Positions 1 through 7,317 of a stretch of DNA of 12,134 nt are shown one piece after another. The translations under genes and the position numbers were made by a program. The DNA comes from Halarchaeoplasma sp046498385 (GTDB taxonomy: Archaea > Thermoplasmatota > Thermoplasmata > Halarchaeoplasmatales > Halarchaeoplasmataceae). The stretch lies in NCBI GenBank assembly GCA_046498385.1, contig JAWOAU010000092.1, positions 1-12,134 of the forward strand. The letters are read 5' to 3'. Positions within the stretch are counted from its first letter, which is position 1, and the number at the start of each line of letters is the position of its first letter. The notes beneath the pieces are model-generated. The model did no database searches. It worked only from the letters and a program-made list of their open reading frames with translations, and had not been told where the DNA came from.

Positions 1-573
1 CAAGTCGTGCCTTGTAGGTCAGAAATCTAACAAATCTTCCGATGTGGCCGGTGTTGTGGAGTGATGTGTGCAGTCCTTTCTGGTATCTGTTTTGACTGCA
101 CATCTCTTTTACGGATAGATCACCGACTATAATGGTGTTTGATCTTGTATTATCTACTATCTTTCTGCTGAGTTTATGCTGGAAGTCCTTCATCTGATCA
201 GCGCACTTTCTTTTCATCCTTTTTAAAGCTCTATCATATCGTTTATACCGTCTGCTATCCTTTTTACAATGGTCTCGTTTACTCTGTACCGCCCTGATCC
301 TATCTTCCCAATATCTATCAGGACGTTCATTCGTGAACTCGATAGTCTTACCTTTGCTATTCACAGCAGTATGTTTCAACACTCCTAAGTCGAACGCTTG
401 CTGACCTGTCTCACTATATCGAAGGAAAACTTTTCTGGGATATCAAACTTGAGCTCGGTCTTCGAAGGATGTTTATGAGAGAATCGTACCCACCCTTCAC
501 CGAACTTGAACCCCGATTGGTTGTACACCATCGTTGTGAAGTACCGCGTTCCTTTCATCTCCCAGCCGAGTCA
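1..573 (-). pseudogene. tnpB: Decayed TnpB (IS200/IS605 OrfB) fragment, left-edge partial
   Basis: Reading leftward, two frames together give the middle of a TnpB RNA-guided nuclease. One frame (about 570-397) reads RYFTTMVYNQSGFKF, then GEGWVRFSHKHPSK and LKFDIPEKF, matching the beta-rich wedge part ahead of the nuclease. The next frame (394-2) starts with FDLGVLKHTAVNSKG, the RuvC-I motif with its catalytic Asp. It continues through a basic helical stretch (RIRAVQSKRDHCKKD, YKRYDRALKRMKRK) to the RuvC-II region IIVGDLSVKEM, and then GHIGRFVRFLTYKARL at the edge. The frames join at about 395-396, where one missing base ends the upstream frame in a stop a few codons later. A further in-frame TGA lies at 571-573, and no convincing N-terminus precedes it. 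RuvC-III and the zinc finger lie outside the window. The gene is therefore non-functional as written. Family assignment is firm; the exact 5' limit is not. Confidence 0.85.
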
Positions 574-579
574 CGGAGA

Positions 580-602
580 CTTCTCGCAACATGTAGTTAA
601 AA
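580..602 (-). repeat. 23-base inverted repeat, copy A
   Basis: Read on the minus strand this begins TTTTAACTACATG and ends TTGCGAGAAG. It matches 10295-10317 read on the plus strand at 22 of 23 positions (A versus G at one site). Similarity stops on both sides. It sits between the TnpB debris and the Rli1 promoter. In both copies one open frame reads FNY(M/V)LRE. It may be a piece of a transposon end or of a shared coding region; which one cannot be decided here. Confidence 0.7.
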
Positions 603-610
603 TGCGCCAA

Positions 611-620
611 TTTAAAATAC
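611..620 (+). promoter_or_regulatory. TATA-like box of the Rli1 gene, probable leaderless transcript
   Basis: TTTAAAATAC is centred about 28 bases before the ATG at 643, the usual archaeal TATA-to-start-site distance, so transcription should begin at or next to the start codon. No Shine-Dalgarno sequence lies between box and ATG, which agrees with a leaderless mRNA. Confidence 0.6.
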
Positions 621-642
621 TTCCACCTTTGATAACCCCTCA

Positions 643-2403
643 ATGCGTATAGCAGTGGTATTGGAAGACAAATGCAGTTCCAGCAGGTGTTCATACGAGT
701 GCATCAGCTACTGTCCCAGGGTCAGGACCGGGGACGAGACCATAGTTAAAACCGAGGATGGGATACGTATATCCGAGGAACTTTGTGCCGGATGCGGCAT
801 ATGTACGGTTAAATGCCCTTTCAACGCTATAAAGATAATCAATTTGGCGGAAGAACTGGATGAGGATAAGGTCCATCAATTCTCGGAAAACGGTTTTAGA
901 CTTTATCGACTGCCGGTACCACAGGAAGGTCTGGTCATCGGATTGCTGGGTGCCAACGGTATCGGGAAGACGACCGCCATACGTATACTTTCGGGAGAGA
1001 TCACGCCGAACCTCGGTGATTTTGAATCAGCACCGTCCTGGGAGCCTGTATTAGAATGCTACTCGGGTACCGCCATGGGAGATTATTTTGAAGAACTTGC
1101 CCATGATGAAATAGAAACTTCCCTTAAACCACAGTATGTGGATAAGATCCCCGCCCATTATTCGGGCCAGGTGGAACCTCTCCTTCAAAGAGTGGGCGAT
1201 GATTACATGCATTGGGTGGAGCTTCTGGATATAGAGCATACCCTTGACTCTCCGATCGATAATTTATCCGGTGGTGAGCTCCAAAGGGTGGCTATTGCAG
1301 CGGCTTCTACCAAGGAAGCCGACATATACTTTTACGACGAACCCTCTTCATATTTAGATATCAAACAGCGCTTGAACGTTGCCAAGGTGATAAAAGAAAA
1401 GAGCTCTAAAAGTCACGTGATGGTCATAGAGCACGATATCGCCGTATTGGATTTCTTGGCCGATAACGTACACATACTTTATGGATCAAAGGGCGCTTAT
1501 GGGGTGGTATCTCATCCCAAGAGTGTCCGGCGGGCGATAAATACGTTCCTTCGCGGATTTTTGGACGAAGAGAACATACGTTTTAGAAATAACGAGATCA
1601 CTTTCCACCAGCATGCTCCCCGCAGCGAGTTCCATCATGACATACTGGTATCCTATGATCGGTTGGTAAAGAAATGGGATTCTTTTAAACTGGAGACCGA
1701 GCCCGGAGATGTTCCCAGAGGGGAGGTCATAGGCATAGTCGGTCCTAATGCTACCGGTAAGACCACCTTTGTAAAGATGCTCGCCGAGGTGATAAAGCCA
1801 ACTGAAGGGGAGATCAAGACCAGTGTTTCGGTGAGTTACAAACCACAGTACATAAAGCCTAATTACCCTGGAAGGGTCATAGACCTTTATCGTACCGAGA
1901 TATACGATTCCCTAGGCGACGGGCTTTACAAGGCCGAGGTGATACGGCCCCTTGATATAGAGTCGCTTTACGAACGAGAGGTGTCCACACTCAGTGGCGG
2001 CGAACTGCAACGGGTGGTGATAGCCCTTGCATTGGGCAGGCAGGCCGACCTTTACCTTTTAGACGAACCCAGCGCTTACCTTGATTCCAGGCGAAGGATG
2101 GACACCGCCAGGGCGATAAGACGTTTCATAGAGAAGTCTAAGAGTGCAGGGATGATAGTGGATCACGATGTTTATTTCATCGATTACGTTTCCGACCTGA
2201 TAATGAATTTCTCAGGAGAACCCGGCTTCAAGGGCATAGGTGAGGGACCCTTTGAGATGAAAGAGGGGATGAATAAATTCCTAAAGGACGTAGGGATCAC
2301 CTTCAGAAGAGATCCTGATACAAATCGCCCTCGTGTAAACAAGCTTGACTCCAGGCTGGATAAAAAGCAAAAATCTCGGGGGGAATACTACTACACTTTT
2401 TAA
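643..2403 (+). CDS. rli1: Ribosome recycling ATPase ABCE1/Rli1
   Basis: This is the soluble iron-sulfur twin-ATPase that splits post-termination ribosomes together with release factor aRF1/Pelota. All diagnostic parts are present in order. The N-terminal ferredoxin-like domain has two cysteine sets (C11, C16, C20, C24; C48, C51, C54, C58). The first ATPase has Walker A GANGIGKTT (103-111), signature LSGGELQ (208-214), Walker B YDEP (231-234) and switch His264. The second has Walker A GPNATGKTT (367-375), signature LSGGELQ (450-456), Walker B LLDEP (472-476) and switch His508. The 586-residue length is normal for the family. ATG 643 is chosen because the protein then starts MRIAVVLEDKC, the usual family start, and because of the TATA-like box 28 bases upstream. 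Its stop codon overlaps that of the convergent scpA. The gene looks intact and is essential in most archaea, although TnpB debris lies directly upstream. Confidence 0.97.
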   Translation: MRIAVVLEDKCSSSRCSYECISYCPRVRTGDETIVKTEDGIRISEELCAGCGICTVKCPFNAIKIINLAEELDEDKVHQFSENGFRLYRLPVPQEGLVIGLLGANGIGKTTAIRILSGEITPNLGDFESAPSWEPVLECYSGTAMGDYFEELAHDEIETSLKPQYVDKIPAHYSGQVEPLLQRVGDDYMHWVELLDIEHTLDSPIDNLSGGELQRVAIAAASTKEADIYFYDEPSSYLDIKQRLNVAKVIKEKSSKSHVMVIEHDIAVLDFLADNVHILYGSKGAYGVVSHPKSVRRAINTFLRGFLDEENIRFRNNEITFHQHAPRSEFHHDILVSYDRLVKKWDSFKLETEPGDVPRGEVIGIVGPNATGKTTFVKMLAEVIKPTEGEIKTSVSVSYKPQYIKPNYPGRVIDLYRTEIYDSLGDGLYKAEVIRPLDIESLYEREVSTLSGGELQRVVIALALGRQADLYLLDEPSAYLDSRRRMDTARAIRRFIEKSKSAGMIVDHDVYFIDYVSDLIMNFSGEPGFKGIGEGPFEMKEGMNKFLKDVGITFRRDPDTNRPRVNKLDSRLDKKQKSRGEYYYTF

Positions 2404-3404
2404 AACGTAACCATTTTTTCCAAAGTAGTTTCCTCTAACTCCTCTTCTAATATCTCCAGGGCATGGTTTCTTTCAACCTTGTCCAGGGGCACAAGGGCCT
2501 TTAGCATAATCTGCCCGTAGGGTAATTTATCCTGCTTCAGCTTTATCTTACCGTCTTTATGGAGGAATAACACGGACGTAAAGGCGGTTATAAAATCACT
2601 CTTTCTCCCGTCGTGTAACATATCGAACTCTAAAAGTTTCTGCTTGTACCAACATATACGCTTCCAGATAATCTTTATATCCTTCTGCATGTCCTCTTTG
2701 TGGGCTTTGGTGTCGAAATTTTCTCCCCTTTGGGATATCAACTTTTTTCTCTCCTCTGCCCTTTCCCTGCGGAGACGCTCCATTTTCTCCCGGTATTGAG
2801 CTTCTTTTTTTCCTTTTTCAAATGCATCGACCAGCTCCATGAGGGACACGGGTCTTTTTTCCTCTCTCCGCACCGCCTTTTCAAGCTTAAAACCGTCTCC
2901 TTCCAAGACATTTTCTTCGTATTCTATGTCGTCAGGGTCTTGATAGAACCCGTCGTCGAACATTTCCCAGTTCCAGATGGGCTCTTCTTCCACATACTCT
3001 TCTTCCTTATCCTCTTCCGCATTGTGCAGCACCTCCTCGCACTGCATCTTCAGTATGGACCATGCCATCCTTACCAGATGTCCCGCCACGGTAAAATTCA
3101 GGTTCTCTTTTTCCTTCGCCTCCCCCAGGTACATCTTAGAGAAGGATACTAGGTCGATATCCCACGGGTTCATCTTCTCGTCTATCACTAGTTTAAATAA
3201 AGAAGCGATAGCACACTCGAAGGGGTCTTGGGATATATAATACACAGAGTTGTCCATGTTATCTATCATGTAGAGGTAATCGTTTATCCGTTCCCCGCTT
3301 TTTCCCTCGTCGATGAGGGATTTATGGAATATCAAGTGCTTCACCACTTCTCGACTAGGCTCCGAAAAGGAAAAACCCATATCCCGCTGTATCTCTTCGA
3401 CCAT
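2400..3404 (-). CDS. scpA: Segregation and condensation protein A (kleisin)
   Basis: ScpA is the kleisin that bridges the two SMC heads in the condensin ring. The N-terminal kleisin motif is clear: DPFECAIASLFKLVIDEKMN at 60-79, followed by PWDIDLVSFSKMYL. The C-terminal winged helix is visible at about 268-302 (FITAFTSVLFLHKDGKI, then LPYGQI). In between is a very acidic stretch (about 128-170, with EEDKEEEYVEEE and DPDDIEYEE) followed by a basic, probably coiled-coil segment (about 180-225). At 334 residues it is longer than many ScpA proteins, with about 55 extra residues before the DPFE motif and about 30 after the winged helix. The start is fixed by GGAGG at 3414-3418, 9 bases upstream of the ATG. 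It lies 1 base after the smc stop, so co-transcription and coupled translation are very likely. No scpB is in the window. Confidence 0.92.
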   Translation of the reverse strand: MVEEIQRDMGFSFSEPSREVVKHLIFHKSLIDEGKSGERINDYLYMIDNMDNSVYYISQDPFECAIASLFKLVIDEKMNPWDIDLVSFSKMYLGEAKEKENLNFTVAGHLVRMAWSILKMQCEEVLHNAEEDKEEEYVEEEPIWNWEMFDDGFYQDPDDIEYEENVLEGDGFKLEKAVRREEKRPVSLMELVDAFEKGKKEAQYREKMERLRRERAEERKKLISQRGENFDTKAHKEDMQKDIKIIWKRICWYKQKLLEFDMLHDGRKSDFITAFTSVLFLHKDGKIKLKQDKLPYGQIMLKALVPLDKVERNHALEILEEELEETTLEKMVTF

Positions 3405-3405
3405 C

Positions 3406-6400
3406 TTATTTCGCCTCCGTTTCCAGGCTGCTCATGGTGGTGAGCAGGGGTATGTCTTTTTCCTTATCTCCTATGTTGACTTTCATTATAATATCCGATC
3501 TTCCCTTCTCGTACATGGTCACTCCTATTATGTGGTCCGACTTTTTCAACGTTGCCTTTCTCAACGAGATCTGTATGAACTGGGCGGCCAAAGAGTTACG
3601 CTTTATCATGTCTGCCACCTTTTCAGCATTCACACCGTCAAGGTTCTGATCTATTTCGTCAAGGAGGTAGAAGGGGGAGGGGTTGTATCTCTGTATTGAA
3701 AATATGAACGCCATGGATACCAGGCTCTTTTCACCGCCGGACAAGGCCTGTATGCGGTGTACCTTTTTTCCCGGTGGTCTGGCTTTTATTATCAATCCAC
3801 CGTCAAAAGGAGAATCCGGATCCTCCAGCTCTAGATGTGCCTCGCCGCCGGATAATTCATGGTAAACCTCTTTAAAGTTATCGTTGATGTCGTTCTTTAC
3901 CTTGAGAAGTCCGACTTTCTTTTTCTTGTCTAATTCGTCGATCAACTTATCTAATTCTTCCCTTCTTTCTTCCAGTTTCGTGTACTCCTTCTGAAGGTTG
4001 TCTTTTCTTTCCTTCTTTTCTTTGTGGACGTCGATGGCCGTCATGTTCACCGGTTCCATCTTTTCCATTGCCTCTTTGCTCCGCCTGATCTTATTCTTCA
4101 ATTCTTTCATAGAGGGTATGTCTTCTTCTTCGTAGTCCATCGATTCGTTTATATCTTCCCTTACCTCGCTCACACTGGTAACGTGGTCGTTGAGCTTCTG
4201 CTCCAAGGTATGTAAGTAGCTTTTTTTTGCCTCGATCTTGGTATCGATACCTTCTACGCTGTGTCTGGCTTCCACGAGTCTCTCTCTTGTTTTTTCTTTC
4301 TTATCCCTCAATTCCTTGAGCTCGTCATCTACGCTTTCTATTCTTTTGTTTAGGGCCTTTATTTCCTTTCTCTTTTCTTCGACCACCTTGTTTTTCTTTT
4401 TGATGGTTGAGCTCAACCTTTTATTCTCGCTTTTGAGATCTGAGATATACTTTGTAAACTCATCGATATCATCTTCCAACCTTTCCCTTTCCTGTTCTTT
4501 TATCTTTATGTCCGATTCGATGGCACTGAGTTTTTTGTTTAACTCCACTTCCCTGTCCTTTAACTTACCCAGTGATCTAGATAATTCTTCCGGACTGATA
4601 TCTTCGACCTTTTCGGATATACTCTGCATTTCATTTCTTAAATCTTCACCTTCGTTCTTCGCCTTTATCAACTGCTGCTTGATTTTTTCTCTTTCCTCTG
4701 CGATCTCTTTACACTCATCCTTTTTTGAATTGATAGATTCCAACCTTTTCTTTATCTTCTTGTTGCATCTGTCGACGTCTTTTTGTAAAGTACCGATGCT
4801 GCCGGTTTTGCCCGCTTCGGACTGCAGGTCCCTTATCTGGTTTTGAATGTTTTGTATATCACTCCGAACGGTTCTAAGCTTGTTTTCCACCTCTTGGAGC
4901 TTCTTTCTGCTCATGTTCAGCTCTTTACCCACCCTTTCCAGTTCACCACGGTCCGGAGCTTCGAAACCGATCATCTGCCGTTTGATGGTCCCGCCCACCA
5001 TGGCACCGCTGCGTTCCAGCAGTTCGCCGTCGAGGGTTACCATCCTTACTCCTCCGAGGAGGGACCGGGCGGAGTCGATGTCCTTCATGACCACCGTGTC
5101 GCCGAAGACGTACCAGAACACGTTCTCATATCGATTTTTGTAGTCCACCAGGTTTATGGCAAAATCAACGGAGTTCTCATCCTTTACTGCCCTTATGGCC
5201 TTTCCGTGAGGCCGTCCGCTCATCATCTTATTGAGGGGCAGGAATGTAGCTCTTCCGCATTTTTTCTTTTTAAGGTACTTGATCGCCCGAGAGGCGGTTG
5301 CATCATCCTCAACTACTATAGACTGCATCCTCCCGCCGGCGGCTACCTGTAGGGCGGTTTCGTATTCCTTTCCAACACTAGCAAGTTCGGCGATGGTACC
5401 GTGTATCCCTTGGATAACACCCCTATCCCGGGCCTCCAGTATCCTCTCTACACCTTGACTGTATCCCCGTTTAACCGATTTTGCCGCGTTATCCTGGGCG
5501 ACCAGGTGGCTGTAGTCTTTGTCTAACCGGTTCACTCGCTGCTCCAAATCCTCTCGGTCTTTGCTGAGGTTGGATTCAACCTGTCTTTTTTTATGAAATT
5601 TGTTTTTTAGGTCCTTCAACTGTTTTTCCAGACCCTTGTCGTTTTTTTTCAGTTCCTTTAATTCCCAAGTCATCTCTTTTTTTCCGAACTGTATCTGCTC
5701 CAGTTCTTCTTCCTCCTCGGCGATCTTCTCTTGTAGTGATTGGAGGTGTCCTTTCTTGCGGTCGAATTCTACCTGTAAAGATGATACATCCTTCTGGTTT
5801 TTATCGTGCCTTTTCCGCAGCTTCACACCCTTTTTTCTGAGTTCTTTGATCCTGTCGTCGGAATCAGATTGTTTGTTTTTTATCTCCTGGATATATTCCT
5901 TTGTATTTTCAAGCTCCTTGACCAGTTCTTCCTTTTTATCGTTATTTTTCAGTATATCTTGTTTTCTAGATGTGAGTTCTTCCCTACTTTTCTCAAGCTC
6001 CTTCTTTAACTTTTGCAGGTTGTGCTTATTTTCCTTTATGGTCTCCTCGTTGCTCTCGATCTTATCTTCGGCTCGTCCTTTTTCCAGACGTATATCTCCA
6101 AGTTTTTCCCGGAGTTTTTTATCGTCCTCTCCACCTTTGGAATCGAGCTCCTTTTCCAGCTTCTCTACCTCTTCTCTCAACTTGGATATATTGTCTTTTT
6201 CCGCTTGTTTTTTGTCGTCCAGTTTTTTGATCGATCCCTCGTTCTCTTTGATATCCTTTTCGATGCTGGAGATATCATTCTGTATCTCCTGTATGGTTTT
6301 CCATGCCTTCATCTGCCGGGCATCCTTTAATCTGTCCGACAGTTCCTGGTATTTCAACGCCTGCTTTCGATCTTCCTCTAGTTCCTTCACCTGCTTTCCT

Positions 6401-7008
6401 ATTTCATCCAGCAGTAAATTGATACGGTCTAGGTCTGATTTCACCTCTTCTTTCTTTTTCTCGGCATCCTCTATATCCTTATCGTAATCACTTATGCCGG
6501 ATATCTGGTCCAGTATCTTTCTTCTCTCGTAATCGCTCATCTCTACTATCCTGGATATGTCTCCCTGCTGTACTAGATTATATCCGCCTGCGGTTATCCT
6601 GGCATGCGATAGTAATTCTTGGAACTCAGTTAAAGAAGAAGACCGGCCGTTTAGGTAAAAGTAGGAGTTGTATCCGATATCGTTATCTGACCTCTGTACC
6701 TTCCTTGTGAATGTGACCTCGTCATCATCCCTGGGCATACCCCTATCGTGGTTGTCGAACGTCAAACTGACCTTGCAGAAGTCGGCGGGTTTTCCACCCT
6801 GGCCCCCGTTGAATATAAGGTCTGTCAGACGACCCGCCCTCATCTCCTTGGAGCTCTTAGGTCCCAACACGAAAAGGATGGCATCCGCAATATTTGATTT
6901 ACCCGAACCATTGGGTCCCGTAATATTGGTGTACCCTTTTTCTATGGGTATGTCTATCCGCTTGTTAAAAGACTTGAAATTTTCCATCCTAACGTTCTTT
7001 AGATACAA
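3406..7008 (-). CDS. smc: Chromosome segregation ATPase SMC
   Basis: This is a canonical archaeal SMC of 1200 residues, the DNA-loop-extruding ATPase of the condensin complex. The N-terminal head half has Walker A GPNGSGKSN at 31-39. A long charged coiled coil follows (about 165-510). The hinge spans about 515-672 (GIHGTIAELASVGKEYETAL, later GAMVGG). A second coiled coil runs to about 1040. The C-terminal head half has signature LSGGEKS (1089-1095), Walker B FYLLDEID (1113-1120) and the D-loop and H-loop region (QNLDG, then QFIQISLRKATLKKSDHIIG). The start is TTG at 7008: a strong GGAGG (7016-7020) lies 7 bases upstream and the protein begins MYLKNVRMENFKSF as expected; the next ATG would delete the first strand of the head. 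It is the first gene of the smc-scpA operon. Confidence 0.96.
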   Translation of the reverse strand: MYLKNVRMENFKSFNKRIDIPIEKGYTNITGPNGSGKSNIADAILFVLGPKSSKEMRAGRLTDLIFNGGQGGKPADFCKVSLTFDNHDRGMPRDDDEVTFTRKVQRSDNDIGYNSYFYLNGRSSSLTEFQELLSHARITAGGYNLVQQGDISRIVEMSDYERRKILDQISGISDYDKDIEDAEKKKEEVKSDLDRINLLLDEIGKQVKELEEDRKQALKYQELSDRLKDARQMKAWKTIQEIQNDISSIEKDIKENEGSIKKLDDKKQAEKDNISKLREEVEKLEKELDSKGGEDDKKLREKLGDIRLEKGRAEDKIESNEETIKENKHNLQKLKKELEKSREELTSRKQDILKNNDKKEELVKELENTKEYIQEIKNKQSDSDDRIKELRKKGVKLRKRHDKNQKDVSSLQVEFDRKKGHLQSLQEKIAEEEEELEQIQFGKKEMTWELKELKKNDKGLEKQLKDLKNKFHKKRQVESNLSKDREDLEQRVNRLDKDYSHLVAQDNAAKSVKRGYSQGVERILEARDRGVIQGIHGTIAELASVGKEYETALQVAAGGRMQSIVVEDDATASRAIKYLKKKKCGRATFLPLNKMMSGRPHGKAIRAVKDENSVDFAINLVDYKNRYENVFWYVFGDTVVMKDIDSARSLLGGVRMVTLDGELLERSGAMVGGTIKRQMIGFEAPDRGELERVGKELNMSRKKLQEVENKLRTVRSDIQNIQNQIRDLQSEAGKTGSIGTLQKDVDRCNKKIKKRLESINSKKDECKEIAEEREKIKQQLIKAKNEGEDLRNEMQSISEKVEDISPEELSRSLGKLKDREVELNKKLSAIESDIKIKEQERERLEDDIDEFTKYISDLKSENKRLSSTIKKKNKVVEEKRKEIKALNKRIESVDDELKELRDKKEKTRERLVEARHSVEGIDTKIEAKKSYLHTLEQKLNDHVTSVSEVREDINESMDYEEEDIPSMKELKNKIRRSKEAMEKMEPVNMTAIDVHKEKKERKDNLQKEYTKLEERREELDKLIDELDKKKKVGLLKVKNDINDNFKEVYHELSGGEAHLELEDPDSPFDGGLIIKARPPGKKVHRIQALSGGEKSLVSMAFIFSIQRYNPSPFYLLDEIDQNLDGVNAEKVADMIKRNSLAAQFIQISLRKATLKKSDHIIGVTMYEKGRSDIIMKVNIGDKEKDIPLLTTMSSLETEAK
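3414..3418 (-). promoter_or_regulatory. Ribosome binding site of scpA inside the end of smc
   Basis: GGAGG on the minus strand lies 9 bases before the scpA ATG and within the last codons of smc. It supports both the chosen scpA start and translational coupling to smc. Confidence 0.75.
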
Positions 7009-7015
7009 TCTATCT

Positions 7016-7020
7016 CCTCC
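7016..7020 (-). promoter_or_regulatory. Ribosome binding site deciding the TTG start of smc
   Basis: Minus-strand GGAGGAGAT is followed 7 bases after GGAGG by TTG. This places initiation at a rare codon, which may lower SMC yield. Confidence 0.75.
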
Positions 7021-7067
7021 GGGAGAACGTGAATCCAGCTTGCTTTACTTCTTCTAGGTCAGAGTGC

Positions 7068-7077
7068 ATTTATATCC
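7068..7077 (-). promoter_or_regulatory. Candidate proximal TATA box for smc-scpA
   Basis: Minus-strand GATATAAATG would place the transcription start near 7046, giving a leader of about 38 bases that carries the ribosome binding site. It competes with a second TATA-like sequence at 7115-7125. Confidence 0.45.
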
Positions 7078-7095
7078 CATCCGTTGACCGAAATA

Positions 7096-7125
7096 GTCTG
7101 ACAGGTCGTCAGACATTATATAAAC
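7096..7125 (-). promoter_or_regulatory. Perfect dyad next to a distal TATA-like box upstream of smc
   Basis: GTCTGAC (7096-7102) and GTCAGAC (7108-7114) form a perfect 7-bp inverted repeat with a 5-base spacer. The dyad directly abuts ATTATATAAAC (7115-7125), which reads as a TATA box for leftward transcription. A regulator bound here would cover the start site of the distal promoter or sit just upstream of the proximal one. The identity of the regulator is unknown. Confidence 0.5.
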
Positions 7126-7292
7126 CACTTAAAAGTATTAAAAAGTTGTGGTCAAATCCCCGTTCCGAAGAGGTGTAAAAAAAAGGGAGGGAGGGTGATT
7201 ATCGTGATGTTGATACACTTGTACCTTTGTACATATGTATATAGATGCACATGTTAATAAGCTTTACTCTCCCGGGACCCTTCTCAGGCTTT
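7126..7292. other. Gene-free stretch between smc promoter and thermosome terminator
   Basis: No coding potential or RNA gene was recognised. It contains a purine run (AAAAAAAAGGGAGGGAGGG, about 7178-7196), an alternating TGTACATATGTATAT stretch (about 7227-7241) and an 8-base palindrome TCCCGGGA (about 7270-7277). None of these was assigned a function. Confidence 0.4.
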
Positions 7293-7317
7293 ACAAAAAT
7301 AAAAAAAGAAAAAGGTT
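7293..7317 (-). terminator. T-run terminator after the thermosome gene
   Basis: Directly after the stop codon the minus strand reads CCTTTTTCTTTTTTTATTTT, a T-rich tract typical of archaeal intrinsic termination. No stable hairpin is needed or seen. Confidence 0.7.

Noticed and set aside
497..694. 65-codon minus-strand open frame
   Set aside because: It overlaps the Rli1 start and iron-sulfur coding region and has no ribosome binding site. Only its middle part matters, as the frame running through repeat copy A.
5600..6487. 295-codon plus-strand open frame, plus many similar ones across 3400-7057
   Set aside because: They are antisense to the smc coiled coil. The Ser/Phe-rich composition is what the reverse strand of Glu/Lys-rich codons gives, with no family motif or ribosome binding site.
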